NCBI GenBank assembly: GCA_044227505.1
Contig: JBGAWP010000064.1
Span: forward strand, 1-24,877
Length of the DNA stretch: 24,877 bases
Direction of reading: 5' to 3'
Source: UBA7236 sp044227505
GTDB lineage: Bacteria > Bacteroidota > Bacteroidia > Chitinophagales > BACL12
Made by a program: the position numbers and the translations under genes. Shown piece after piece: positions 15,641 through 24,449 of this stretch (positions within the stretch are counted from its first letter, which is position 1; each line of letters starts with the position of its first letter). Below the pieces are notes generated by a model that did no database searches, was not told the DNA's origin, and worked only from the letters and a program-made list of their open reading frames with translations.

Positions 15641-16579
15641 ATGACCCTCAAACAAATTATGAATTGGCTTTTGGATGGTGATATTTCCATTCAATATCAG
15701 GTCTACAGAGATTTGTTGGATAAGGAAAAACCTGCACTGCAAAAAAGAATAAGTTCAGAAGGTTGGGGCAACAAATTTCTGAAATGCCGTCAAAAAAATG
15801 GCCATTGGGGACAAGGTTTTTATCAACCTAAATGGATATCCACCCATTATACTTTACTTGATTTAAAAAATCTTAATATCGATCCCGAAAATAAGGATAT
15901 TAGAAAATCCATTCAACTTATTTTCGATACAGAAAAAGGAGAAGATGGCGGAATAAATCCAATCGGTTCCGTTAAGGTAAGTGATGTTTGCATAAATGGA
16001 ATGTTGCTTAATTATTCGAGTTATTTTAATACCCCAAAAGAAAATTTAAGATCTGTGGTCGACTTTCTGTTATCACAAAAAATGCCCGATGGTGGATTTA
16101 ATTGTTATTCGAACAGACAGGGGGCAACACACAGTTCTATGCATACAACACTCAGTGTTTTGGAAGGGATTTCTGAATATGAAAAGAACGCATACACGTA
16201 CCGTTTAAAAGAATTACGTGAGTCGAAAAAACAGGCGATCGCATTCCTTTTACTACACAAATTATTCCGGTCGCATAGAACCGGGGAGGTTATAAATCCG
16301 AATTTCTTAAAATTGTATTATCCGGGGCGGTGGTATTACGATATCCTCAGAGCAATGGATTATTTTCAGTATGCAAATGTAAACTATGATCCAAGAATGG
16401 AGGAATCCATTCAGATAATGATCCAAAAACAAACAAAAGACGGATTGTGGAAATTGCCTGCAGCTCACCCCGGACAAGTACATTTTGTAATGGAACAAGC
16501 CGGAAAACCAAGCAGATGGAATACTTTGAGAGTTCTGCGGGTTTTAAAACGCTATTCCGATCCTGAATGGAAAAAGTAA
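15641..16579 (+). CDS. Prenyltransferase/squalene-oxidase-repeat protein
   Basis: 312 aa. The chain resembles alpha/alpha-toroid proteins of the terpene cyclase/protein prenyltransferase group: repeated QxxDGxW/QxxDGGF turns appear as CRQKNGHWGQGFYQPKW (about 49-65), LSQKMPDGGFNCY (about 144-156) and IQKQTKDGLWKLP (about 265-277). There is no signal peptide and no DxDD motif of class II cyclases, so it is unlikely to make hopanoids. Bacterial proteins of this type are poorly characterised. It begins with a helical stretch (LLDGDISIQYQVYRDLLD) common in this subgroup. No isoprenoid genes lie nearby. Confidence 0.78.
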   Translation: MTLKQIMNWLLDGDISIQYQVYRDLLDKEKPALQKRISSEGWGNKFLKCRQKNGHWGQGFYQPKWISTHYTLLDLKNLNIDPENKDIRKSIQLIFDTEKGEDGGINPIGSVKVSDVCINGMLLNYSSYFNTPKENLRSVVDFLLSQKMPDGGFNCYSNRQGATHSSMHTTLSVLEGISEYEKNAYTYRLKELRESKKQAIAFLLLHKLFRSHRTGEVINPNFLKLYYPGRWYYDILRAMDYFQYANVNYDPRMEESIQIMIQKQTKDGLWKLPAAHPGQVHFVMEQAGKPSRWNTLRVLRVLKRYSDPEWKK

Positions 16580-16718
16580 ATCAGGTTCATCCTCCATTTG
16601 TTATTTTTATTATTTTTAAGTTGGATTTCAAATAAAAGATGATACAAATTATTCAACAATAAATATCAGGTTACTGACCAAACAATATAAATTAAAGTAA
16701 AAAGAAAATTATTAAGCG

Positions 16719-17261
16719 ATGACCCCCACAGAACCAAGAAAAGTAATTTTATATATCGCCACAAGCCTGGATGGTTATATAGCAAAACCGAACGACGACC
16801 TTGCATTTTTGGACATTGTCCAAAAACCCGGTGAGGACTATGGATATGGCGATTTCATTGAAACGGTGGATACTGTGATCATGGGACGAAAAACATATGA
16901 CTGGGTTATTTCAAAAGTTCCTGAATTTCCTCATGAGGATAAAAATACTTATGTTATTACGAGAAATGCGAGACAGGATGCAGGCAAGGTTAAATTTTAC
17001 AGTGGAAATTTAAAGGGTTTGATCGAAAAGATAAGAAGTGAGGAAGGCCAAAATATATTTTGTGATGGAGGTGCAGAAATTGCGAATGAACTATTGAAAG
17101 ATAATCTTATTGATGAAATGGTGATTTCCATTATTCCCATCTTGTTGGGTGATGGAATAAGACTCTTTAAAGATGGAAGGCCTGAACAAAGATTGGTATT
17201 ACTTTCCACTAAACAATTTGAAAGTGGATTAACCCAATTGCATTATCAGGTAGTGAGGTAA
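16719..17261 (+). CDS. Dihydrofolate reductase-like/RibD C-terminal domain protein
   Basis: 180 aa. It opens with KVILYIATSLDGYIAKPNDDLAFLD, the family's first strand and DGYIA loop. VDTVIMGRKTYDW (NADPH-binding helix), NIFCDGGAEIANELLKDNLIDEMVISIIPILLGDGIRLF, with the GGA and PxxLGxGxxLF motifs, complete the fold. This is the YwjB/YyaP-type branch: probable NAD(P)H-dependent reductases, not the genuine riboflavin or folate enzymes. In this phylum such genes often neighbour AraC regulators, as here (155 bp downstream). It is cytosolic. Substrate unknown. Confidence 0.9.
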   Translation: MTPTEPRKVILYIATSLDGYIAKPNDDLAFLDIVQKPGEDYGYGDFIETVDTVIMGRKTYDWVISKVPEFPHEDKNTYVITRNARQDAGKVKFYSGNLKGLIEKIRSEEGQNIFCDGGAEIANELLKDNLIDEMVISIIPILLGDGIRLFKDGRPEQRLVLLSTKQFESGLTQLHYQVVR

Positions 17262-17415
17262 ATAAGCGATTATAGTTGAATATCATTCCGGCTCCTGGTA
17301 AAAATTCCAATACTAAATGTTAGAGAATGTTAAAATTGTGAAATCAGATTTTTTGTATTTTTATAACATAATTCGTGTCGGGTATTACTAAAGAATTAAA
17401 ATTAATTTTTCCATA

Positions 17416-18234
17416 ATGGTTTATCAAATTTACACTCCTCAATTTCCGCTCAACCAATTTGTGGAGAGTTTTATTTATTTCAGGGATTTTAATCCAGAGC
17501 ACAGTGTTGACCGGTTTTTGCCAGACGGTAATATTAATGTGGTGATAGATCTAACGGATTATCCTAAATTTATTTACGACAATCACACATTAAAAGAAAT
17601 TCAGTCCTGCAAAAATGTATGGTTTTCAGGAATCAGGAATAAATTTATTACCATTCCATCCGGGCGCGACAGTGAAATGTTCATTATTAATTTCCATAAA
17701 GGCAAAGCATATCCCTTCGTTGAAATGCCGTTGAGTGAACTTACCGATTGTGTGGTTGATGGAGAATTGGTGCTTACAAATGAAATATTGAATATACGGG
17801 AACGTTTGCTTGGCATAAACAACATTCAGCTAAAATTTGAATGTGTGGAACAACAATTTTTAAAGGTGTTTGGCAGAAGAATGCAACTAAATCCCTTTGT
17901 TGATTTTGCAGTTGGAGAAATTCTGCGTTGCCCAAATATCGCAACAATCGAAAAAATTGCAGATAAAGTGGGTTACTCGCATAAACACCTTATAAATTTA
18001 TTTAAAGAGAATATCGGCCTAACTCCTAAAGCTTTCCTAAAGGTTATTCGTTTTCAAAAGGCAATCACTGAAATAGAAAAAAGTGCGCGCGCCAATTGGA
18101 CTTGCATAGCATTTGAAAGCGGTTACTACGATCAGGCTCATTTTATAAACGATTTCAAAAACTTCTCCGGTTATACTCCCACGCAGTTTTTAAAGTTGAA
18201 TAATTCCTATACAAACTACATCGCGGTAGGCTGA
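17416..18234 (+). CDS. AraC-family transcriptional regulator
   Basis: 272 aa. The N-terminal ~140 residues (QFPLNQFVESFIYFRDFNPEHSVDRFLPDG...) match the DUF6597-like domain common in these regulators. The C-terminal part (about 168-262) has the double helix-turn-helix: ATIEKIADKVGYSHKHLINLF is the first HTH and IAFESGYYDQAHFINDFKNFSGYTPTQF the second, with the signature G-Y-x-D-Q-A-H-F. It should bind DNA and respond to an unknown ligand. Target genes are not evident; the adjacent reductase gene or the following DUF1761 run are candidates by position only. The ATG follows TTTTTCCATA leader, with no clear ribosome site. Confidence 0.92.
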   Translation: MVYQIYTPQFPLNQFVESFIYFRDFNPEHSVDRFLPDGNINVVIDLTDYPKFIYDNHTLKEIQSCKNVWFSGIRNKFITIPSGRDSEMFIINFHKGKAYPFVEMPLSELTDCVVDGELVLTNEILNIRERLLGINNIQLKFECVEQQFLKVFGRRMQLNPFVDFAVGEILRCPNIATIEKIADKVGYSHKHLINLFKENIGLTPKAFLKVIRFQKAITEIEKSARANWTCIAFESGYYDQAHFINDFKNFSGYTPTQFLKLNNSYTNYIAVG

Positions 18235-18294
18235 GGTTAATTTTTTCCAATACACTTCGATAAAAACCACTTTACTTTGCCTGTAAAAAAAATT

Positions 18295-18702
18295 ATGGAC
18301 GATATGTATTTTAATCATTGGGCAGTAATTACCTGTGCCGTATTGAATTTAGCAATAGGTGCACTTTGGTATTCTCCCCTCCTGTTCTACAAGGCATGGA
18401 TGCGGGAAAATAAATTCACTGAGGAGGATATTAAAAGAGTAAATCCTGGGAAAACGTATAGTCTTACCCTTCTTTTTTCACTTATCATTAGTTACAACAT
18501 GGCATTTTTTTTAGGGGATGCAGAAACAGATTATATTTGGGGTGCCACTGCGGGCTTTCTGGCGGGATTTGGATTTTCCGCACTTGTTTTTTCAATAGTA
18601 GCCTTGTTTGAACAACGGAGTTGGAAATACATCCTCATAAATGGCGGATATATTACGATCTATTTTACTTTGGTTGGATTTATTTTAGGAATTTGGAGAT
18701 AA
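18295..18702 (+). CDS. DUF1761-family membrane protein
   Basis: 135 aa from ATG 18295 (MDDMYFNHWAVI), chosen over an in-frame TTG six codons upstream because the family usually starts just before the NH-W motif. The pattern N-H-W-A-V-I...ALWYSPLLFYKAWMRENKFTEED, then three more hydrophobic helices and a final GFILGIWR, is the DUF1761 fold: four TM segments with a conserved WYSP motif. Function unknown in the family. It starts 60 bp after the AraC gene and ends 15 bp before the DUF4287 gene, so this set may be one transcript. Confidence 0.88.
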   Translation: MDDMYFNHWAVITCAVLNLAIGALWYSPLLFYKAWMRENKFTEEDIKRVNPGKTYSLTLLFSLIISYNMAFFLGDAETDYIWGATAGFLAGFGFSALVFSIVALFEQRSWKYILINGGYITIYFTLVGFILGIWR

Positions 18703-18717
18703 AATACACATAATAAA

Positions 18718-19293
18718 ATGGCAAAAACATCAGGAGAACTGGAAAAAGAATTTATTGATTCCGCAAAAGAAAAAACCGGGAACTCTATAACTGAGTGGTT
18801 AAAAATAGTTAAAAATTCTGGGATAGAAAAACGAAATGATATTTTAGAATGGCTGAAAAAGGGACATGGATTAAATCACATGCAGGCGCAATTTATTATC
18901 GGAATGTATGGTAATAACGGGCAGCCTGTATATGTGGACGAAAATATTTTATTGGAAAATCAATTCACTAAATGTGCCGAAGTGCGTCCATTTTTTGACA
19001 CGATATCTGCAAAAATATTATCCCATTTTCCTGGAACTAAGCTCATCCCTAAAAAAACATATTTGTCATTTACTGCAGTAAAAGAATTTGTCGCAATTAA
19101 TGTAAAACCCGGAGAGATAAGACTGGGCATGGATCTGGGAGAAAGACCTTTTGATGATACGATACAAAAAGTAAAAATGACAGGGCCTATGCCCCGCATT
19201 TCGCATATGGCGATAATAAAGGATGAAAAAGATTTTGATAATATTGTATTTGATCTGATAAAAATTTCTTTTGATCGAAATCATAAAAAATGA
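18718..19293 (+). CDS. DUF4287 plus DUF5655 protein
   Basis: 191 aa, cytosolic. Residues about 8-65 (EFIDSAKEKTGNSITEWL...HGLNHMQAQFII) match DUF4287, a short helical domain. Residues about 80-185 (FFDTISAKILSHFPGTKLIPKKTYLSFTA...LGMDLGERPFD) match DUF5655, related to DUF1801 and thought to be nucleic-acid or peptide binding; both functions are unproven. The stop codon overlaps the next start (ATGA at 19290-19293), so translation coupling with the PD40 lipoprotein is likely. Confidence 0.88.
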   Translation: MAKTSGELEKEFIDSAKEKTGNSITEWLKIVKNSGIEKRNDILEWLKKGHGLNHMQAQFIIGMYGNNGQPVYVDENILLENQFTKCAEVRPFFDTISAKILSHFPGTKLIPKKTYLSFTAVKEFVAINVKPGEIRLGMDLGERPFDDTIQKVKMTGPMPRISHMAIIKDEKDFDNIVFDLIKISFDRNHKK

Positions 19294-20264
19294 AATATAC
19301 TCTAATACCCGTTTTATTGCTATTGGCCCTTGTGTCCTGTAATAAAAAACAAAAGCGCAATAATATTAATAATGATATTGCGAAAGATTATTTTATAGCA
19401 TATAATATCCATGAAAAAGATACAACCGATAATTATGAAATAATTATTATGAATATGGATGGCTCAGATAAAAAAAATATTACCAATGATCCTGATGTGG
19501 CCTGGGCTTTTTATGCTTATCAGGACAAATTATATTTCATAAGCGACAAGGACACTTGTTATAGGTGTTATTTTCTATATGAAACCGATGTAAACGGTGA
19601 AAATGTAAGAAAGGTGACTGAACTTCAGTTAGAGGATAGTTGGATGAACAGCAGAAAAAATGGAAGTGAACTTGTTGTAACAGGAAGAATTGGAAGGGAT
19701 ATCAGATTCCAATTGTTTACCATTGATGTAAAATCCGGCAAGTATACCCAGATCACGAACGATACTGCAGCGAGATATGGCGATCCTGTGTTTTCGCCCG
19801 ACGGAAAACAAATTGTATATAGTTATAAAAAAAATAAAAGAGACCGCTCAACGCATGAAGAACTATTTATTATGAATGAGGATGGAACAGGAATAAAACA
19901 ATTAACCACTTATCCCGAAAACAATCCTTCTGCAAAAAATTATGGATACAGGGCAGGTGCATCCAGATGGCATCCAACCGAAAATTTTATCAGTTATGTA
20001 TCTATGCAGGATGGACGACATAGTATATATGCTGTTACTCCTGACGGTAAAAAACAATGGAAACTGATAGAGAATGAAGCCTCAGAAGGTTGGCACGATT
20101 GGAGTTCTGATGGAAAATGGTTAGTATTCAATAATTCAGATCGCGAAGAAACACAATTTCACATCACACTTATGAATTGGAAAACAAAGGAACAAAAACA
20201 GTTAACGGATACAACGTATACTGCTCAGCAAGCGCCGGTGTTTATTGAAAAAATAAAAAAGTAA
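19290..20264 (+). CDS. TolB/PD40-like beta-propeller lipoprotein
   Basis: 324 aa. Lipoprotein signal MKYTLIPVLLLLALVSC with lipobox LVSC, so it is membrane-anchored in the envelope. The body holds repeated PD40/WD40-like blades: IIIMNMDGSDKKNITNDP, GDPVFSPDGKQIVYSY, LFIMNEDGTGIKQLT, SRWHPTENFISYV and WSSDGKWLVFNN. This is a TolB-C-terminal-like propeller of about six blades without the TolB N-terminal domain. Such proteins bind partners or ligands; no enzyme motif is visible. It overlaps the preceding gene by 4 bases. Confidence 0.88.
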   Translation: MKYTLIPVLLLLALVSCNKKQKRNNINNDIAKDYFIAYNIHEKDTTDNYEIIIMNMDGSDKKNITNDPDVAWAFYAYQDKLYFISDKDTCYRCYFLYETDVNGENVRKVTELQLEDSWMNSRKNGSELVVTGRIGRDIRFQLFTIDVKSGKYTQITNDTAARYGDPVFSPDGKQIVYSYKKNKRDRSTHEELFIMNEDGTGIKQLTTYPENNPSAKNYGYRAGASRWHPTENFISYVSMQDGRHSIYAVTPDGKKQWKLIENEASEGWHDWSSDGKWLVFNNSDREETQFHITLMNWKTKEQKQLTDTTYTAQQAPVFIEKIKK

Positions 20265-20361
20265 GCTACAAGATCAGTCGTTCATCTACAATTGATTAAT
20301 TGGGAGGATTTTGTTATTATTGCAAAATCAATTAATCAGCTTACTCAAAGATCCAAATTGT

Positions 20362-20805
20362 ATGACATTTGAAAATTACCTTGAAACCATTGCAGAAGAC
20401 CGCAAGGAGGCAATTACAAAGTTAAGACAGACTATAGTAAAAAATTTACCGAAAGGCTTTAAAGAAACTTTCAGTAATTTTGGGATGAATTATTGTGTTC
20501 CCTTTTCCATTTATCCCGCAGGTTATCATTGCGACCCAACAACACCATTGCCTTTTATGAGTGTTGCATCACAAAAAAATTTTATTGCCATATACCATAT
20601 GGGCATTTATGCTGATAAAAAATTATTGGATTGGTTTACAAAAGAATATCCCAAACACAACAAAACCAAACTTGATATGGGGAAAAGTTGTATCAGATTT
20701 AAAAAGATTGATCAGATTCCTTATGCATTAATTGCCGAGCTTACGCAAAAAATTACAGTGGACGATTGGATAACAAATTACGAAAATAATCTTAAAAGAA
20801 AATAA
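20362..20805 (+). CDS. DUF1801-family protein
   Basis: 147 aa from ATG 20362. A TTG 17 codons upstream follows a GGGAGG, but the family begins exactly as here (MTFENYLETIAEDRKEAITKLRQTI). DUF1801 marks: NLPKGFKETFSNFGMNYCVPFSIYPAG, LPFMSVASQKNFIAIYHMGIYAD, then GKSCIRFKKIDQIPYALIAELT. These small cytosolic alpha/beta proteins resemble the frataxin-like YdhG fold; function unknown. One base separates it from the DUF4199 gene (TAA-C-ATG), so they are certainly co-transcribed. Confidence 0.9.
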   Translation: MTFENYLETIAEDRKEAITKLRQTIVKNLPKGFKETFSNFGMNYCVPFSIYPAGYHCDPTTPLPFMSVASQKNFIAIYHMGIYADKKLLDWFTKEYPKHNKTKLDMGKSCIRFKKIDQIPYALIAELTQKITVDDWITNYENNLKRK

Positions 20806-20806
20806 C

Positions 20807-21286
20807 ATGCAAAATATTAAAATTGAAATTAAATGGGCTGTGCTTTTTATTTTAATGACCCTTACCTGGATGTTGTTGGAAAAAATATTCGGTTTACACA
20901 GTACCCATATTGATAAACACGCATTTGTTACTAACCTGATAGTAATTCCTGCTGTTGCAATTTATTTATTTGCTCTATTAGAAAAACGAAACCGATTTTA
21001 TAAAGGAGTAATGACTTATAAACAAGGTTTTGTAAGTGGATTGATCATTACCATAATTATAACCATATTCAGCCCATTGACCCAGTTTATTACTTCAAAT
21101 TTAATTACACCGGAATATTTTCCGAATGTAATCAATTATGCAGTTTCCCAAGGTGAAATGACACAAACAGAGGCGGAAAACTATTTTAATCTGAAAAATT
21201 ATATGATACAAGGGTTGATAGGCGCATTTGCAATGGGGATATTAACTGCGGCGATAATTGCTTTTTTTGTTAGAAGTAGGAAGTAG
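20807..21286 (+). CDS. DUF4199-family membrane protein
   Basis: 159 aa, four TM helices (about 8-22, 40-58, 73-95, 133-155). The core YKGVMTYKQGFVSGLIITIIITIFSPLTQFI, the segment with E-x-Y-F between helices 3 and 4 and the final GLIGAFAMGILTAAIIAFF identify DUF4199, common in Bacteroidota and of unknown function. The gene's last codons (RSRK) and TAG stop are made by a heptad repeat block, so a few C-terminal residues may have changed from the ancestral sequence. This is the last gene of a tightly packed pair with the DUF1801 gene. Confidence 0.88.
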   Translation: MQNIKIEIKWAVLFILMTLTWMLLEKIFGLHSTHIDKHAFVTNLIVIPAVAIYLFALLEKRNRFYKGVMTYKQGFVSGLIITIIITIFSPLTQFITSNLITPEYFPNVINYAVSQGEMTQTEAENYFNLKNYMIQGLIGAFAMGILTAAIIAFFVRSRK

Positions 21287-21305
21287 GAAATAGGAAGTAG
21301 GACTG
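21271..21305 (+). repeat. Heptad repeat block (AGGAAGT) at a gene end
   Basis: TAGAAGT, AGGAAGT, AGGAAAT, AGGAAGT and AGGACTG follow in one 7-bp phase. The TAG stop of the DUF4199 gene (21284-21286) is created inside it. A degraded continuation (ACTTAGGACAGTGG, GGACAGGAGGACTGG) runs to about 21340. Confidence 0.85.
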
Positions 21306-21391
21306 ACTTAGGACAGTGGAAAAGGACAGGAGGACTGGTAAAATTTCGAAGAAATTTATACTCCCCTCTAAAATTTATAAATTAAAATAAG

Positions 21392-21847
21392 ATGAGAAGT
21401 GTTTTGACTCTTTTTATTACAATTATTTTTACTATTGAATTTTGTTCGGCCCAAAATTTTACTCTACAGGATACAAGTTTTACTGAAGGGGAGATATTAG
21501 TTACTTATAATGTGAAATTTAACTTAGGGAAATCTACTTTTAAACCAGAAACCTATTTGTATCTTGATACAATTGTGTTATTTTTAAACCGACACAATAA
21601 GTTAATCATTGAGGTTGGCAATCACCTTGATGAACGTTGGTCAGCCGAATCCTCCAGATGCCTTACCTGTAACCGCGCAGAAGAAGTGGTTAACTATTTA
21701 ATATCAAAAGGCATTGATTCCAAAAGATTAGTCTCCGTTGGTTATAATGATTTAAATCCCATTATAAAAAATGCAACGACGGAGGACGAACATCTTGTTA
21801 ACCGCCGCACTGAATTTAAAATACTCAGGACGGATTTTGAAGAGTGA
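21392..21847 (+). CDS. Small OmpA-domain secreted protein
   Basis: 151 aa. Signal peptide MRSVLTLFITIIFTIEFCSAQ, then one OmpA C-terminal-like domain: FNLGKSTFKPETYLYLDTIVLFL, IIEVGNHLDER (in place of the usual GHTD), CNRAEEVVNYLISKGIDSKRLVSVGYND and NRRTEFKIL. The Asp in HLDER and the Arg in NRAEEV match the pair that binds diaminopimelate, so it may hold peptidoglycan. There is no beta-barrel, so it is periplasmic. Three cysteines, including RCLTCN, may form a disulfide. It starts 105 bp after the DUF4199 gene and ends 15 bp before the S41 protease gene. Confidence 0.88.
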   Translation: MRSVLTLFITIIFTIEFCSAQNFTLQDTSFTEGEILVTYNVKFNLGKSTFKPETYLYLDTIVLFLNRHNKLIIEVGNHLDERWSAESSRCLTCNRAEEVVNYLISKGIDSKRLVSVGYNDLNPIIKNATTEDEHLVNRRTEFKILRTDFEE

Positions 21848-21862
21848 TTAAGCATTTCGCCA

Positions 21863-23269
21863 ATGAAAAAAATTCCATTTTTCGTATTATTCTTCATGCT
21901 TGTTACAAACAGTTGCTTTGCACAGGCGGATACAATTTTTACCAAAGAATATAGTGTATCACAATTACAGGAAGATCTCAATTATTGGCGGGATCGACTG
22001 GAAAAAAAACTTCCCATCCTTTATTTATATAAAAGTAAGGAGGCAGTAGATAAAAAATTTGACAGTATTTATAATGCTATTGATCACCCTTTGAATGAAC
22101 TGGAGTTTTATAAGATGTTGACTCCCCTTACCACTTTTATACAGGACGGACATAATTCAATAATGCCAAGTGAACCCGTTATGGAGAAATTGAGAAATTG
22201 CAATGATCTATTCCCTTTTGATGTGCGGTGGATCAATAATAAATTATTTATCTATAATAACTTTAGCACTTCAGATGAACTTCTTCCAGGAACAGAAATT
22301 ATTACTATAAATAATATTTCCGTAGATGAGATGTTGCATCTATTTTTATTAAATTTACCCAGGGAAGGTGAAAATGATCAATATATATACGGTGCACTCA
22401 ATCAAGCATTTCGTTTTTACTATTTTGTATATTATGGTCTGGCAGAAAAATATACCATAAGCTATAAAAATTTAATTGGCGCAATTGAAACTTGCACCAT
22501 TTCGGGAACAGATCTCATCACAATGAAAATTATAAGAGAAAAGTCAAAAATACCTGACTTAAATCCCTATCATTTACATACCATTGACAGTTTAGCGACA
22601 GCAATCCTCACAATAAAAACCTTTGATCAAACACTGATCAAAAAAAAATATTCCAAAAGTTTTAAACGGGATTTTGGCGAATATTTTAACCAAATTAAAA
22701 ATGCAAAAACCACAGATCTTATCATTGATCTAAGAGGAAATATGGGTGGCAATCCTGATTATGTTAAATATGTATTGCAACATCTTATCGATAAACCATT
22801 TGTACAGGCAATTGAAGGTCGTATCGTGAATAACGGGATGGCCGAAGACTTTCAGGTTCGCACAAAAAAACAATGGTTCCCATTTTATGGAATCGGAAAA
22901 TTTGATCCAAAACAAAATGTTTTTAGCGGAAATGTGTATGTCATAACAGATGAAAGCACCTTTTCAGCAGGTGTTATATTAGCATCCACCTTAAAAAAAC
23001 TAGAAAGAGCTACTGTTATTGGCAATGAAACAGGAGGAAATCCTGTGATAATGTCCGGTTTCTTTTTACGAACAACTCGGTATCTTCCCAATACTAAACT
23101 GCAGGTTACTCCTGCAAAGTTGGCTACTATTTACAATCCTATCGAATCAAATTCAGGTCGAGGACTTATACCTGATCACACCATTAATTTAACACAGGAA
23201 GATCTTAATTCAAATAAGGATGTTTACCTTAATTTTGTACTGGAATTGATCAAAGCATCACATAAATAA
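21863..23269 (+). CDS. S41-family (tail-specific-like) serine protease
   Basis: 468 aa. Signal peptide MKKIPFFVLFFMLVTNSCFAQ. The central and C-terminal parts show the S41 core: DLIIDLRGNMGGNPDYVKYVL (about 285-305) and VYVITDESTFSAGVILASTLKKL, with nucleophile S368 in TFSAG, then ATVIGNETGGNP. A PDZ-like region precedes it (about 135-165, LLPGTEIITINNISVDEML). These enzymes degrade or process extracytoplasmic proteins. The Lys of the Ser/Lys dyad of C-terminal processing proteases is not obvious, so it may belong to the Tricorn-like S41B side. It is 15 bp after the OmpA gene and 17 bp before the GNAT gene, so probably co-transcribed with both. Confidence 0.88.
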   Translation: MKKIPFFVLFFMLVTNSCFAQADTIFTKEYSVSQLQEDLNYWRDRLEKKLPILYLYKSKEAVDKKFDSIYNAIDHPLNELEFYKMLTPLTTFIQDGHNSIMPSEPVMEKLRNCNDLFPFDVRWINNKLFIYNNFSTSDELLPGTEIITINNISVDEMLHLFLLNLPREGENDQYIYGALNQAFRFYYFVYYGLAEKYTISYKNLIGAIETCTISGTDLITMKIIREKSKIPDLNPYHLHTIDSLATAILTIKTFDQTLIKKKYSKSFKRDFGEYFNQIKNAKTTDLIIDLRGNMGGNPDYVKYVLQHLIDKPFVQAIEGRIVNNGMAEDFQVRTKKQWFPFYGIGKFDPKQNVFSGNVYVITDESTFSAGVILASTLKKLERATVIGNETGGNPVIMSGFFLRTTRYLPNTKLQVTPAKLATIYNPIESNSGRGLIPDHTINLTQEDLNSNKDVYLNFVLELIKASHK

Positions 23270-23286
23270 CTTATTTTTTTTACCTA

Positions 23287-23808
23287 ATGATAATACTTGA
23301 AACATCCAGGCTTTATTTGCGCGAGATCAATGTGGAGGATGCTGAAATAGTATATCATTTAAATCTCGACAATGCCGTTACACAATACACCGGTGATACC
23401 GCCTTTCCAGACATTAATGCAGCTAGATCTTTTTTAAAAAATTATGACCATTACACTAAATATCACTTTGGTCGTTGGGCAGTTATAAGAAAAAGTGATG
23501 AAACGTTTTTAGGCTGGTGCGGATTAAAATATTCAGAAGATACCAATGATATTGACATTGGTTTTCGTTTTTTCAAAGAATATTGGAACAATGGATACGC
23601 AACAGAATCTGCTATTGCCTGTATACAACTCGGGTTCGATAAATTTCACATGAAATATATCGTCGGACGTTCCAGAAAGGAGAATACCGCTTCCATTAAA
23701 GTGCTTAAAAAAATAGGATTACAATATTGGAAAGATTTTGATTTTGATGGAGAAGAGGGTGTGGTTTACAAAATAGATAGGTGGGAATGGGTTGAAAAAC
23801 AAAAATGA
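23287..23808 (+). CDS. GNAT-family N-acetyltransferase (RimJ/RimL type)
   Basis: 173 aa. The start LETSRLYLREINVEDAEIVYHL, the core GWCGLKYSEDTNDIDIGFRFFKEYWNNGYATESAIACIQLGF and the later NTASIKVLKKIGLQYW are the acetyl-CoA-binding pattern of the RimJ/RimL branch (family 3), which acetylates protein or small amine N-termini. Substrate unknown. The last 32 bp of its coding sequence (23767-23798) recur at 24459-24490, beyond the next gene. Confidence 0.92.
   Translation: MIILETSRLYLREINVEDAEIVYHLNLDNAVTQYTGDTAFPDINAARSFLKNYDHYTKYHFGRWAVIRKSDETFLGWCGLKYSEDTNDIDIGFRFFKEYWNNGYATESAIACIQLGFDKFHMKYIVGRSRKENTASIKVLKKIGLQYWKDFDFDGEEGVVYKIDRWEWVEKQK
23767..23798 (+). repeat. Direct repeat, left copy (GNAT tail)
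   Basis: 32 bp (coding for about YKIDRWEWVE) identical to 24459-24490. It lies inside the end of the GNAT gene. Similarity reaches about 10 bp further upstream, with mismatches. Confidence 0.9.
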
Positions 23809-23880
23809 TAATAGTCAGCAAAAAAAATATTTTTGCTAGCATTTCAGAAAAACCAAGATTACTAACAAAGTGAACATCAT

Positions 23881-24447
23881 ATGAAAATAAATTTCTTTTT
23901 TTTACTAATAATAATTACATCTGGTTTGTTAATCGCACAAACTTCCAGCATCAAAAAATTAAAAAATGCGGAAACACGAATGGAAGAAAATTGCACCCGT
24001 GATACAGCATCCTCAGTTTTAATTCCTGAATATTTCCCTAACGCCATATTTGAATTGCAGGAAGATAGATTTACAGGAATTGAAACTTTTTTTCTTAAAA
24101 ATGATGACAAAATAATAATCAAAAATTGGGGTTGCGAATATTATGTACTCACCTTCCGTATGGAAAGCAGCAAATTTGAATCTGACACCTCGAACCTCGC
24201 AAATTTTGGAATTGAATTAAATAAACTATTTTCTGATATATACCCCGGACTAAATGCACCAATAGACATTAGGAATGCGAATTCAAAGTTGAGGGAACAT
24301 CTCATGAATTTCCCTGATTACCAATTGGGGGATCCAATCTATTTTATGGATGGAGAAATACCGGAATTTGTTTCGTTAAATAAAATTGAAGAATTGAAAT
24401 CTGGGCTAGTCGTTGTTGAAGTAACCTATTCTGCAGGTCCACTTTAA
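23881..24447 (+). CDS. Unknown secreted protein
   Basis: 188 aa with a signal peptide (MKINFFFLLIIITSGLLIAQ). Two cysteines (NCTRD and WGCEYY) may bond. The chain looks alpha/beta with aromatic, acidic strands (DRFTGIETFFLKNDDKIIIKNWGCEYYVLTFRME) and ends VVVEVTYSAGPL. I do not recognise the family. The gene lies between the GNAT gene and a duplicate of the GNAT tail, so it may have been inserted or captured with a duplication. It is 72 bp after the GNAT stop codon. Confidence 0.7.
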   Translation: MKINFFFLLIIITSGLLIAQTSSIKKLKNAETRMEENCTRDTASSVLIPEYFPNAIFELQEDRFTGIETFFLKNDDKIIIKNWGCEYYVLTFRMESSKFESDTSNLANFGIELNKLFSDIYPGLNAPIDIRNANSKLREHLMNFPDYQLGDPIYFMDGEIPEFVSLNKIEELKSGLVVVEVTYSAGPL

Positions 24448-24449
24448 TT

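Noticed and set aside
20311..20361. Upstream TTG start for the DUF1801 gene
   Set aside because: A GGGAGG precedes it, but family members start at the MTFENYL position and the spacing is short.
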